Source of the DNA: an uncultured Prevotella sp. | GTDB lineage: Bacteria; Bacteroidota; Bacteroidia; Bacteroidales; Bacteroidaceae | NCBI GenBank assembly: GCA_900315765.1 | Contig: ONAK01000004.1 | Location: 39,847-103,846, forward strand | Direction: 5' to 3' | DNA: 64,000 nt | Shown: positions 35,683 through 43,439 of the stretch, piece after piece | How the letters are laid out: the number at the start of each line of letters is the position of its first letter | Position numbering within the stretch: position 1 is the first letter of the stretch | The notes under the pieces: generated by a model | Told to the model about the DNA's origin: nothing | The model's input: the letters and a program-made list of their open reading frames with translations, nothing else | Databases searched by the model: none | Program-made: the position numbers and the translations under genes

Positions 35683-38067
35683 ATGAACAGATTACTAACA
35701 ACCTGCTTACTAACAGCAACATTCGCAATGACAACAAATGCACAACCACAACCTCGTACTGACAATTCGGCTGCGCCGATTCTCGCTGAGAACAACATCG
35801 ACGAGGTTATCAAGGCCATGACCCTTGAAGAGAAAGCCAAACTACTTGTTGGCGGTGCTAACAACTTTTTTGGTGCAGGTGCCGTGGTTGGCGGCGAGGC
35901 CGACCTGGTAGCCGGAGCTGCCGGTACATCACCAGCCATCCCACGACTGGGCATCCCTGCCACAGTGCTAACCGACGGCCCTGCCGGCGTACGTATCGAC
36001 CCTACACGTAAGGGAACGACAAAGACTTACTACGCCACCGCATTCCCCATCGGTTCTTGCCTGGCTTCAACCTGGAACACCGCTCTTGTCAGCAAGGTGG
36101 GTGAAGCTATCGGTAACGAGACAAAGGAATACCGTTGTGACGTGATTCTCGGTCCTGGCATGAACCTGCATCGCAATCCACTCTGCGGACGTAATTTCGA
36201 GTACTACTCAGAGGACCCATTCCTAACTGGAAAAATTGCCGCTGCTTATATACAGGGCGTACAGAGTCAGGGTGCCGGTGTAAGTGCCAAGCACTTTGCC
36301 ATCAACTCTCAGGAGACTGACCGTACAGCAGTTGATGAGCGCGTGAGTCAGCGTGCTGCCCGTGAGCTCTATCTGCGTGGATTCGAGATTGCAGTGCGTG
36401 AGAGTAATCCTTGGACCATCATGGCATCATATAACCAGGTAAATGGTGAGTACTCGATGGGTAACCACGACCTGCTGACCAAGATTCTGCGTGAAGACTG
36501 GGGCTATAAGGGTATTGTGATGACCGACTGGATTGGCATACGCGAAGGACTTACCACAGCCAGTGAGGTTCATGCCGGAAACGATCTGATGGAACCAGGA
36601 CAGCCTGCCCAGGTACAGGAGATCATTGACGCCGTTAAGAACGGGAAACTGGCTATGGCCGATGTTGACCGCAATGTTCGTCGCATGCTTGAGTATATCG
36701 TAAAGACACCCAGTTTCCATAAGTATCCCGCCTCTAACAACCCTGACTTCAAGGCGCATGCCGCTATCACACGTCAGAGTGCTGCCGAGGGTATCGTGAT
36801 GCTGAAGAACAACGGAGCCCTGCCTTGGAAGAACGGCGCTGTCAAGACCGTTGCTCTGTTTGGCGAGAACTCATACGACTTCCTCAGCGGTGGTACTGGT
36901 TCTGGTTGCGTTCACCCACCATACGTGGTTGATATGCTCGAAGGACTGCAGAATGCCGGTATCAACTCATCGGCTACTCTCACCGACATCTATCGTAAAT
37001 ACATAGCGTTTGCCAGAGTTAAGTTCCAGGCAGAGCGCCATCCTGCAAAATGGTTCCAGACAGAGATGATGGGACAGCAGAAATATCCTGAGATATCTAT
37101 CGCACCTATCGCTATCAATAAGGAGATTCAGGGTGCTGATGCAGCCATCATCACCATCGGTCGTCAGGCTGGTGAGGGTATCGACCGCGATATCGAGACA
37201 GAGTTCAACCTGATTCCCGAGGAGCGCCATCTGATTATTGACGTATGTAACGCCTTCCACGCTGCTGGAAAGCCAGTTATCGTCATCATCAACTCAGGTA
37301 GTGTTATCGAGACAGCCTCTTGGAGCAGCTATCCCGATGCCATCCTGTGTGCTTGGCAGCCTGGTATGGAAGGCGGTAACTCTATTGCCGACCTGCTGAC
37401 AGGTAAGGTGAACCCATCAGGAAAGCTCACCATGACATGGCCTATCGCTGCTACCGATCATGCCTCTACCAAGAACTTCCCTGGAAATATTGACGACTAC
37501 AGCTTCAAGATGATGGTAGGCAACAAGATGCAGATTCCTGGACATACCTACACCAACCATGAGGAGGACATCTATGTTGGATACCGCTATTTCGACACTT
37601 TCAATAAGAACGTGGCCTACCCATTCGGTTATGGTTTGAGCTACACCACCTTCGCCTTCTCAAAGCCTGTAGTCAAGGCTAAGGGAAAGGACGCTGTTGA
37701 GGTTAGCATCACTGTAAAGAATACCGGAAAAGTTAGTGGCAAGGAGGTGGCACAGGTTTATGTTCAGGCTCCAGAAGGAAAGTTGGAGAAACCCTGTCAG
37801 GAGCTGAAAGCATTTGCCAAGACCCGCGAGCTACAGCCAGGCGAGAGTCAGGTCTTGACGATGGCCATCCCTGTACGCGATCTGGCAAGCTTTGACGAGG
37901 CCGGTAGTCAGTGGCTTACAGAAGCTGGCACATACACCTTCCGTATCGGTAACAGCAGCCGCGACATCGCAGCCACAGCAACACTAAAGATTGCAGAATA
38001 TACTGAAAAGACAACAAATGCCCTTGCTCCTAAGCAGACATTGAATCTGCTTAAGAAGGGCAAATAA
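35683..38067 (+). CDS. glycoside hydrolase family 3 beta-glucosidase, exported
   Basis: The 794-residue protein has a signal peptide (1-20; FAMTTNAQ). The GH3 N-terminal barrel spans about 35-345, with KHFAINSQETDR and the nucleophile Asp in IVMTDWIG near residue 283. The GH3 C-terminal domain spans about 375-620, with QAGEGIDRDI and a later PFGYGLSYTTF. A fibronectin-III-like domain is at about 680-760. The family hydrolyses beta-glucosides or xylosides from oligosaccharides in the periplasm. It ends two bases from the convergent Lrp gene, so there is no room for a separate terminator between the stops. Confidence 0.9.
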   Translation: MNRLLTTCLLTATFAMTTNAQPQPRTDNSAAPILAENNIDEVIKAMTLEEKAKLLVGGANNFFGAGAVVGGEADLVAGAAGTSPAIPRLGIPATVLTDGPAGVRIDPTRKGTTKTYYATAFPIGSCLASTWNTALVSKVGEAIGNETKEYRCDVILGPGMNLHRNPLCGRNFEYYSEDPFLTGKIAAAYIQGVQSQGAGVSAKHFAINSQETDRTAVDERVSQRAARELYLRGFEIAVRESNPWTIMASYNQVNGEYSMGNHDLLTKILREDWGYKGIVMTDWIGIREGLTTASEVHAGNDLMEPGQPAQVQEIIDAVKNGKLAMADVDRNVRRMLEYIVKTPSFHKYPASNNPDFKAHAAITRQSAAEGIVMLKNNGALPWKNGAVKTVALFGENSYDFLSGGTGSGCVHPPYVVDMLEGLQNAGINSSATLTDIYRKYIAFARVKFQAERHPAKWFQTEMMGQQKYPEISIAPIAINKEIQGADAAIITIGRQAGEGIDRDIETEFNLIPEERHLIIDVCNAFHAAGKPVIVIINSGSVIETASWSSYPDAILCAWQPGMEGGNSIADLLTGKVNPSGKLTMTWPIAATDHASTKNFPGNIDDYSFKMMVGNKMQIPGHTYTNHEEDIYVGYRYFDTFNKNVAYPFGYGLSYTTFAFSKPVVKAKGKDAVEVSITVKNTGKVSGKEVAQVYVQAPEGKLEKPCQELKAFAKTRELQPGESQVLTMAIPVRDLASFDEAGSQWLTEAGTYTFRIGNSSRDIAATATLKIAEYTEKTTNALAPKQTLNLLKKGK

Positions 38068-38069
38068 AA

Positions 38070-38558
38070 CTATTTATCCTCAGCCTCAACATCATTCGTA
38101 AGGATGTCGGCAATGGGCAACTGGCGGTCAATCGCTGTATGGAATGAAATCAGCGTTTGACTGCTAGAAAGCCCGAGGGGCTGAAGCTTATCGTGAATAA
38201 TCGTCAGCAGATGATGATTATTACGGGCATACAACTTGATAAACATATCAAAGTTACCGGTCGTGTAATGGCACTCCACCACTTCAGGTATCTGTTTGAG
38301 TTTTTCCAGCACCTCATCAAAACGGGCAGGATCCTTTAGATTCAATCCGATATAAGCACATGTTTCGTAACCTATTTTCTCGGGTTCAATCAGGAACTGC
38401 GATCCTTTAAGCACACCCAGACTATTCAGCTTCTGAATACGCTGGTGGATGGCTGCACCACTCACATTACATGCACGTGCCACTTCGAGAAAAGGAATGC
38501 GGGCATCGGCGGCTATCAGACTCAGTATCTGTCTGTCGAGTTCGTCTATTTTAACCAT
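38070..38558 (-). CDS. Lrp/AsnC-family transcriptional regulator
   Basis: The 162-residue protein has an N-terminal helix-turn-helix (VKIDELDRQILSLI, ARACNVSGAAIHQRI) and a C-terminal RAM domain with CAYIGLNLKD and a conserved TGNFDMFIKLYA. It is a feast/famine type regulator that binds DNA as an oligomer and probably senses an amino acid. It is the last gene of the exb unit, 8 nt after exbD, and converges with GH3. Its length is normal. Whether it regulates the exb genes cannot be told from sequence. Confidence 0.9.
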   Translation of the reverse strand: MVKIDELDRQILSLIAADARIPFLEVARACNVSGAAIHQRIQKLNSLGVLKGSQFLIEPEKIGYETCAYIGLNLKDPARFDEVLEKLKQIPEVVECHYTTGNFDMFIKLYARNNHHLLTIIHDKLQPLGLSSSQTLISFHTAIDRQLPIADILTNDVEAEDK

Positions 38559-38566
38559 AATAGCAG

Positions 38567-39043
38567 TTATTTTTTGATTTCAGTTGCACTATAATTTATC
38601 TTCAGGGCATAGGCTTGTTGCAGGTTTCGTTTCACCTCGCTGACAAGTCCCATAGGCGCCTTGCGGTCTACACGCAGTGATACGGTAAGACGTGATTGGT
38701 TTTCTGCGCTTAAACCGCCTCGTATCTGTTCTATCAGAGCAGGGATGTCATGCGGATTCACAATGTCACCATTCAGCTGAACAGCCCAGCGACCTCCTTC
38801 ACCCCTATCCTCTTTTCCTCCTTCTTTACCTATATAGATGTTCACCACAGCCTGTTTGTTAGCCAGTTTCTGCACTTCTGTTCCCTGTGGCACCTGCAGC
38901 CTCACCTTCACCTCATCGCTACGCATGTGGGTAACAATCATAAAGAAGAACAGAACGGTAAAAATCAAGTCGGGCATGGAGGCCACATTCAGTGACGGCA
39001 CACTCTTCCTACTCTGATGGAACATACTCTTCATCGGTCTCAT
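38567..39043 (-). CDS. exbD: ExbD/TolR-type biopolymer transport protein (second copy)
   Basis: The 158-residue protein has a single N-terminal transmembrane segment (LIFTVLFFFMIVTHM) preceded by an MPD containing the conserved Asp that drives proton flow (SMPDLIFT). The C-terminal half is a periplasmic ExbD domain (NIYIGKEGGKED...). It is the second of two tandem exbD genes, overlapping the other by 4 nt. Together with ExbB and TonB this set energises outer-membrane transport, for example SusC-type receptors. The two copies are diverged, consistent with the ExbB-ExbD-ExbD arrangement common in Bacteroidota. Confidence 0.85.
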   Translation of the reverse strand: MRPMKSMFHQSRKSVPSLNVASMPDLIFTVLFFFMIVTHMRSDEVKVRLQVPQGTEVQKLANKQAVVNIYIGKEGGKEDRGEGGRWAVQLNGDIVNPHDIPALIEQIRGGLSAENQSRLTVSLRVDRKAPMGLVSEVKRNLQQAYALKINYSATEIKK

Positions 39044-39561
39044 GGGTTACCTCCTTCCTGTATCGGCGTCTCACTGATACGCTGCGGGTAATATTCGTTC
39101 AATGCAGCCTTCTCGTCGCTGGTGCATGCTGCATAGTTACGACCGTAATGTTTCTTGGCATACTCCTCACGCAACTCCTGATAAGCACTTACGATAGCAT
39201 CCTGCATCTGGAAATAGGCCTCGTAGGTTGTGGCAGGGTCGGCTTGTATCGACACCACATGTCCTGTGCGGTTCACAAAAGCCATCGAGCGCACCTCGGC
39301 AGTCAGCTGTTGATAAGTAACTGTCTTACCATCGCAAGTCAACTGGTTATTAGCATCCAGTTTCACCTGTAGCACATGATCGCGATTAATGTCTTTCGGC
39401 TGTTCGTGCTCCAGCGGTGGTGGAGCCATCTGGCGCAACAACCCCTTCTCCGTGTCCATCGATGATGTCACGAGGAAGAAAATCAACAGCATAAACGAGA
39501 TATCAGCTGTCGATGTGGTATTCAGCTCCGGAATCTGCTGACGATAGCGCTTACGAAACAT
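39040..39561 (-). CDS. exbD: ExbD/TolR-type biopolymer transport protein (first copy)
   Basis: The 173-residue protein starts MFRKRYRQQIPELNTTSTADISFMLLIFF. The conserved membrane Asp is in TADISFMLL. The periplasmic domain follows and ends with a longer tail (HYGRNYAACTSDEKAAL). Its start lies 40 nt inside the preceding small membrane protein gene, so translation is likely coupled. It is one of two exbD genes in the unit. Function is proton-driven energisation of TonB. Confidence 0.85.
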   Translation of the reverse strand: MFRKRYRQQIPELNTTSTADISFMLLIFFLVTSSMDTEKGLLRQMAPPPLEHEQPKDINRDHVLQVKLDANNQLTCDGKTVTYQQLTAEVRSMAFVNRTGHVVSIQADPATTYEAYFQMQDAIVSAYQELREEYAKKHYGRNYAACTSDEKAALNEYYPQRISETPIQEGGNP

Positions 39562-39881
39562 CCGATAATCAATATAATTGAGGTATAGATAAACATATCA
39601 GCAACACGCAACCAGAACGCGTCGGTAAGCAGTTGCCCATTGGTCATGATGGGCTTGGTGGAACCAAGTGCGAATGTAACAACCATGCACAACACAAAGC
39701 CGATGGCCACCATCCACCCTATCTTACCTGCAGGCACACCATTCACCACATCGTCGCCCTTTCTGCGGAATCGTAATCCATGCCACACCGAATAGGCTGT
39801 AGTCAGAATGGCAACAGCTAATGCCAGGTACATCAGTCCCAGCATCACATCAGCTATGGCAGGCGAAATGAAGTTATTCAT
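39522..39881 (-). CDS. small membrane protein between exbB and exbD
   Basis: I start at ATG 39881 (MNNFISPAIADVMLG); the upstream in-frame start is a GTG from a heptamer repeat. The 119-residue protein has about three transmembrane helices (LMYLALAVAILTTAYSV; VAIGFVLCMVVTFAL; YTSIILIIGCFVSAIV). It overlaps exbD by 40 nt. Bacteroidota exb loci often carry an extra small membrane protein here; its role is not known. It is probably a partner of the ExbB-ExbD complex. Confidence 0.75.
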   Translation of the reverse strand: MNNFISPAIADVMLGLMYLALAVAILTTAYSVWHGLRFRRKGDDVVNGVPAGKIGWMVAIGFVLCMVVTFALGSTKPIMTNGQLLTDAFWLRVADMFIYTSIILIIGCFVSAIVSRFRS

Positions 39882-39914
39882 CACTATTCACTATTCACTC
39901 TTCACTCTTCACTT
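39881..39914 (-). repeat. heptamer array at the exbB / small-protein junction
   Basis: About five units in mRNA-sense TGAATAG/TGAAGAG orientation between ExbB and the small membrane protein. It supplies the last codons (GTG AAG AGT GAA GAG) and the TGA stop of ExbB, and the GTG before the next start. Confidence 0.85.
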
Positions 39915-40716
39915 TATACTCCCCAATCATATCCAGCAGCATGATAGCAGCCTCTTCCATCTGAGCAGTCAAACGCTCAATCTTAGAGAGGATATAGCTG
40001 TAGAACAGCTGCAGCACCAATGCCACAACAATACCGAAGATAGTCGTGATCAGTGCTACCTTCATACCTTGGGCTACTACGGTGGGACCAATATCGCCAG
40101 CAATCTGAATCTGGTCGAAAGCCATCACCATACCTATCACCGTACCAAGGAATCCGAGAGATGGTGCCATGGCGATAAACAATTTTATCCACGAGCATCC
40201 CTTCTCAAGATTAGCCGTCTGCAATCCACCGAAGTTGGTGATACTACGCTCAATGGCATCCATGGGCTGTTTAATATGCAAAAGTCCTTGATAACATACC
40301 GAAGCCACTGGTCCGCGGGTATTGCGGCATAGGTTTTTGGCACCCTCAACATCGTTTGCCTTCAGTTTCTGTTCAATATCACCCATCAGCTGATGTGTCT
40401 TGATCTCAGACAGTGTGAGATAGATGATACGCTCTATACAGAAAGCCAGTCCAAGCACCAGTGCCAATGCCACAAGCGACATAAATGCCACATTACCATC
40501 AACAAACTTCGTCTTCAGCTGCTTATGCAATCCACCTTCAGCCTCATCGTCTGCCATTTCATCGATATCCTCGACCATGACAGCCATCGAATCAACATCA
40601 GCAGTAATGGCTGTAGTGTCGGTTGTTGCCACAGAATCAACCTGATTCTGAGCAACACCGAGTTGCGTAAAGCTTAGCAAACCTATCAGTGTAAATAGAA
40701 AAAACAGTCGTTTCAT
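39895..40716 (-). CDS. exbB: ExbB/TolQ/MotA-family proton channel protein
   Basis: I start at ATG 40716 (MKRLFFLFTLIG), giving 273 residues. The in-frame extension to 40815 is antisense-free tRNA sequence, so it is rejected as coding. An N-terminal signal-like segment (about 1-22) precedes a periplasmic stretch. Three transmembrane helices follow (FMSLVALALVLGLAFCIERI; IAMAPSLGFLGTVIGMVMAF; LITTIFGIVVALVLQLFYSYI), with the MotA/TolQ/ExbB signature near APSLGFLGTVIGM. It forms the proton channel that powers TonB. It follows the tRNA-Ser gene by 17 nt and is probably transcribed with it from a promoter upstream of the tRNA. Confidence 0.9.
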   Translation of the reverse strand: MKRLFFLFTLIGLLSFTQLGVAQNQVDSVATTDTTAITADVDSMAVMVEDIDEMADDEAEGGLHKQLKTKFVDGNVAFMSLVALALVLGLAFCIERIIYLTLSEIKTHQLMGDIEQKLKANDVEGAKNLCRNTRGPVASVCYQGLLHIKQPMDAIERSITNFGGLQTANLEKGCSWIKLFIAMAPSLGFLGTVIGMVMAFDQIQIAGDIGPTVVAQGMKVALITTIFGIVVALVLQLFYSYILSKIERLTAQMEEAAIMLLDMIGEYKVKSEE

Positions 40717-40733
40717 ATTTTTGTCAGTTCTTG

Positions 40734-40821
40734 CGGAGAGAGGGGGATTCGAACCCCCGAAACGCTTTTGACGTTTACACGCTTTCCAGGCGTGCCTCTT
40801 CAGCCACTCGAGCACCTCTCC
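40734..40821 (-). tRNA. tRNA-Ser (GGA)
   Basis: The 88-nt minus-strand sequence starts GGAGAGGTGC, pairs 5' GGAGAGG with 3' TCTCTCC (last pair G-U), has a D-loop with GTGGCTGAAG, an anticodon stem-loop CGCCTGGAAAGCG (anticodon GGA), a long class II variable arm, and a T-arm GGGGGTTCGAATCCCCC. The class II variable arm fits serine. CCA is not encoded. It lies 17 nt upstream of exbB with no terminator between, so processing from a shared transcript is expected. Confidence 0.95.
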
Positions 40822-40837
40822 TTTTGTTTAGTGGATG

Positions 40838-40845
40838 CAAAGTTA
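40838..40845 (-). promoter_or_regulatory. -7 element (TAACTTTG) upstream of tRNA-Ser
   Basis: Minus-strand TAACTTTGCATCC lies 17 nt before the tRNA 5' end; likely promoter of the tRNA-exbB unit. The -33 is unclear. Confidence 0.5.
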
Positions 40846-40850
40846 GCGTT

Positions 40851-40890
40851 ATTAATTGATAATTACTAATTGCTAATTGATAATTTAATA
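40851..40890. repeat. AATTATC/TAATTGA-type junction repeat
   Basis: Four units with about 7-bp period between TatD and tRNA-Ser. Same family as 31593 and 57659. Confidence 0.65.
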
Positions 40891-40894
40891 TTCT

Positions 40895-41671
40895 TTAAAT
40901 GATAATTCCAAGTACACGCGCCACATTCTCATTGGTCTTCTGCGCCACCTCTTCTTCGCTCACGCCGTAAGCCTCAGCAAGGCGCTTCAACACCAAGGCC
41001 ACAAAGGCCGGTTCGTTTCTCTCGCCACGCTTGGGCACAGGGGCCATATAAGGGGCATCGGTTTCCAGAACGATACGCTCCAAGGGCACTACAGCTGGCA
41101 GGACTTCGGGCAGGTGTGACTTCTTGAAGGTTGACACCCCACCAACGCCCAAGACGAACTTATCGAACTGCAGCAGCTCTTCTGCCTCATGCTCATTCCC
41201 TGTGAAGCAGTGGAACACACCACCGGTCAAGTCATGCTGGTATTTTTTGATGATGGCCACCATCTCATTCTGAGCCTTACGACAATGAATCATCAGTGGC
41301 AGTTGCAGCTCTACAGCCCAACGCACCTGTTCTTCGAAAGCCTCCAGCTGTTCCTTCTCAAACTCTCTGCTCCAATAATAGTCAAGTCCAACCTCGCCCA
41401 CGGCTACTACTTTAGAGGTGAGAGATTTCTTGATGCGCTCTAAAACCTCCTTCCAATCAGTCTTGACATCCTCTGGATGAAGTCCCAGCATGGGATAGCA
41501 GTAACCGGGATATCGGCGACAAAGTTCCAAAACGGTCTCGCACGAATCCAGATTGATTCCCGGCACACCAATAGCAGCAACCCCAGCCTCGCGGGCTCGG
41601 GTTACTACGGCTTCGAGATCATCGCGGAACTCTTCGCCATCCAGATGACAATGTGTATCTATAAACTGCAT
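40895..41671 (-). CDS. TatD-family metal-dependent nuclease
   Basis: I start at ATG 41671 (MQFIDTHCHLDG), because the preceding codon in frame is TTG. The start overlaps the prenyl synthase stop by one base (TGATG). The 258-residue protein has the metal site D-T-H-C-H-L-D near residue 5, MIHCRKA near 130, GGVFHCFTGN near 150 and the Asp in ETDAPYM near 203. TatD proteins are Mg-dependent DNases with 3'-5' activity and roles in DNA repair or protein quality control. Full length, no unusual features. Confidence 0.9.
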   Translation of the reverse strand: MQFIDTHCHLDGEEFRDDLEAVVTRAREAGVAAIGVPGINLDSCETVLELCRRYPGYCYPMLGLHPEDVKTDWKEVLERIKKSLTSKVVAVGEVGLDYYWSREFEKEQLEAFEEQVRWAVELQLPLMIHCRKAQNEMVAIIKKYQHDLTGGVFHCFTGNEHEAEELLQFDKFVLGVGGVSTFKKSHLPEVLPAVVPLERIVLETDAPYMAPVPKRGERNEPAFVALVLKRLAEAYGVSEEEVAQKTNENVARVLGIII

Positions 41672-42645
41672 CAACTCTGTCGTTTCATCATCTCTGCAGC
41701 GTAGGCCTTCAATTCAGCCTTACGCTCCTCGGGCAGATTAATCTTTGCCAGATATACCAGACTCTCCTGATAATACTCCTCAATCTTCTGCTCACAGAGT
41801 TCACGGATACCTATCTCATTATACAATTCGGTGACTGCCTTTACCTTCTCGTTGCGGTCGAACTCCTTGGCGTCAATCCACTTCATCAGTTGTTCACGCT
41901 GTGCAGGATTAGCCCGGTTCACTGCATTAATCAGCATATAGGTCTTCTTGTTGGATGTGATGTCGCCACCAATGTTCTTTCCGAACACAGCCGGATTGCC
42001 ATAGACATCCAGCAGATCGTCCTGCAGTTGGAAGGCCAATCCCAGTTTCTCGCCGAACATATAAATATTATCGATATCCTCAGCAGGCGCATCGGCCATA
42101 ATAGCGCCCACCTTGCAGGCACAGGCCAGCAGCACACTGGTCTTCAGTCTGATCATCTCAATATATTCATCCTCAGTAACATCGTTACGAGTCTCGAACT
42201 CCACATCCAACTGCTGTCCCTCACCAATCTCAAGTGTAGTCTGGATAAACACCTTGAAAACCGCAGGCAACTTAGCCGGATCACAATCCTCTACCCTCTC
42301 GAAAGCCTGAAGCAGCATCGTATCACCTGAGAGAACAGCACGATTGGCATCCCATTTCTTATGCACAGTCTCATGACCTCTACGCATATCAGCATGATCC
42401 ATCAGGTCATCATGCAGCAGGGTGAAGTTATGATATGTCTCAAGTCCAATGGCCTGAGGCATAATGCTCAGCGGATCATCCTTATAGAGGTTATACGATA
42501 ACATAGTGAGCACAGGGCGCACACGTTTGCCACCTATCGAGAGTACATACTTGATAGGATCGTACAACGAGGCTGGCTGACGGTCATAAACCAAATTGTC
42601 AAGTGCCTCATTCACTTTCTTAAGAAGTTCTTCTGATGTATACAT
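41671..42645 (-). CDS. polyprenyl diphosphate synthase
   Basis: The 324-residue protein has the first Asp-rich motif (LLHDDLMDHADMRRG, near residue 78) and the second (QLQDDLLDVYG, near 205), defining an E-isoprenoid synthase. Chain length is not set by visible residues; candidates include farnesyl to octaprenyl products for quinone or undecaprenyl supply. It lies 6 nt after the TonB gene and overlaps TatD by a base, so it is in a tonB-prenyl synthase-tatD unit. Function in chain elongation is firm; product length is open. Confidence 0.85.
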   Translation of the reverse strand: MYTSEELLKKVNEALDNLVYDRQPASLYDPIKYVLSIGGKRVRPVLTMLSYNLYKDDPLSIMPQAIGLETYHNFTLLHDDLMDHADMRRGHETVHKKWDANRAVLSGDTMLLQAFERVEDCDPAKLPAVFKVFIQTTLEIGEGQQLDVEFETRNDVTEDEYIEMIRLKTSVLLACACKVGAIMADAPAEDIDNIYMFGEKLGLAFQLQDDLLDVYGNPAVFGKNIGGDITSNKKTYMLINAVNRANPAQREQLMKWIDAKEFDRNEKVKAVTELYNEIGIRELCEQKIEEYYQESLVYLAKINLPEERKAELKAYAAEMMKRQS

Positions 42646-42651
42646 ATCTTA

Positions 42652-43347
42652 TTATAAATTAAATACAACCGGTATGCAGACCATTGTTCTGCATGGTTTG
42701 GCATTCATCATGCCTGCTTTCCATTGTGGCATCATCTTCAGCACCCTCAGCACTTCCTGATCGCAGGCTGGCTCCAGTGGCTGCACTACCTGCAGGTCAC
42801 TCAGTGTACCGTCTTTATTCACAATGAACTGCGCCACTACCTTACCCTTTATCTTACGCTGTTGGGCAGATGCAGGATACTTAAGGTTCTTTGTCAGCCA
42901 CTTCATAAACTCAGCAGCTCCGCCTGGGAACTGGGGCAGGTCTTCGACCACGCGGAAGTCGATTGGTTCATCATACATATCCACCACTTGCGGCTTTTCT
43001 TCCTCGGCCTTGAGTGTAGGTTCTTCCTCTTCGGTTTCTTCCTGCAGAACAGGCTCTGGCGGCAGTTCCACATCATGATCTACCAGATGCAGCTGCTGCG
43101 ACTCCTGTTTCTCCACTTTCTGCTCCTGAGGCATCATCATAGGCACCTCGTCCTTATCGCGCTTAAGTGGCGACAGTTCTACCTCGGCCTCCAGATCTTC
43201 GTCATCGTCAAAGAAAGTCCATCCGCCATCTCCACTATTCCATTCCAGCAGTACGAATAGCAAGGCCAGCACCACAATCACTCCTAAAAGGAACCCTTGT
43301 GTGCGCTTTTGTTCCAAATCAGCCTCTTTACTCTTCTTGACTTCCAT
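42652..43347 (-). CDS. tonB: TonB energy transducer
   Basis: I start at ATG 43347 (MEVKKSKEADLEQKR), because the promoter lies directly upstream and this is the usual family start; an earlier in-frame ATG would lie inside the promoter. The 231-residue protein has an N-terminal anchor (TQGFLLGVIVVLALLFVLL), a low-complexity proline/glutamate-rich linker (about 60-130), and a C-terminal TonB domain (LPQFPGGAAEFMKWL...IPVVFNL) with the YPASAQ and GKVVAQFIVNKDGTL strands. It spans the periplasm and transmits force to TonB-dependent receptors. Confidence 0.9.
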   Translation of the reverse strand: MEVKKSKEADLEQKRTQGFLLGVIVVLALLFVLLEWNSGDGGWTFFDDDEDLEAEVELSPLKRDKDEVPMMMPQEQKVEKQESQQLHLVDHDVELPPEPVLQEETEEEEPTLKAEEEKPQVVDMYDEPIDFRVVEDLPQFPGGAAEFMKWLTKNLKYPASAQQRKIKGKVVAQFIVNKDGTLSDLQVVQPLEPACDQEVLRVLKMMPQWKAGMMNAKPCRTMVCIPVVFNL

Positions 43348-43364
43348 CTCTATTATTTTGCCTG

Positions 43365-43396
43365 CAAAGGTACTAATTTTCCCCGTCCCCACCAAA
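43365..43396 (-). promoter_or_regulatory. Bacteroidota promoter for tonB
   Basis: Minus-strand TTTG (43393-43396) then 20 nt then TACCTTTG (43365-43372): a full consensus match, 18 nt upstream of the tonB ATG. Confidence 0.8.
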
Positions 43397-43439
43397 ACAT
43401 TGCCATTAAATTCCGTTAATTTTGGGGTGGCTATTCATA

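Noticed and set aside
38060-38075. Overlapping bidirectional terminator between GH3 and Lrp
   Set aside because: The stop codons lie two bases apart and I see no stem-loop there.
40717-40815. In-frame N-terminal extension of ExbB
   Set aside because: It reads the tRNA-Ser gene and lacks any protein feature; a signal-peptide start at 40716 fits the family.
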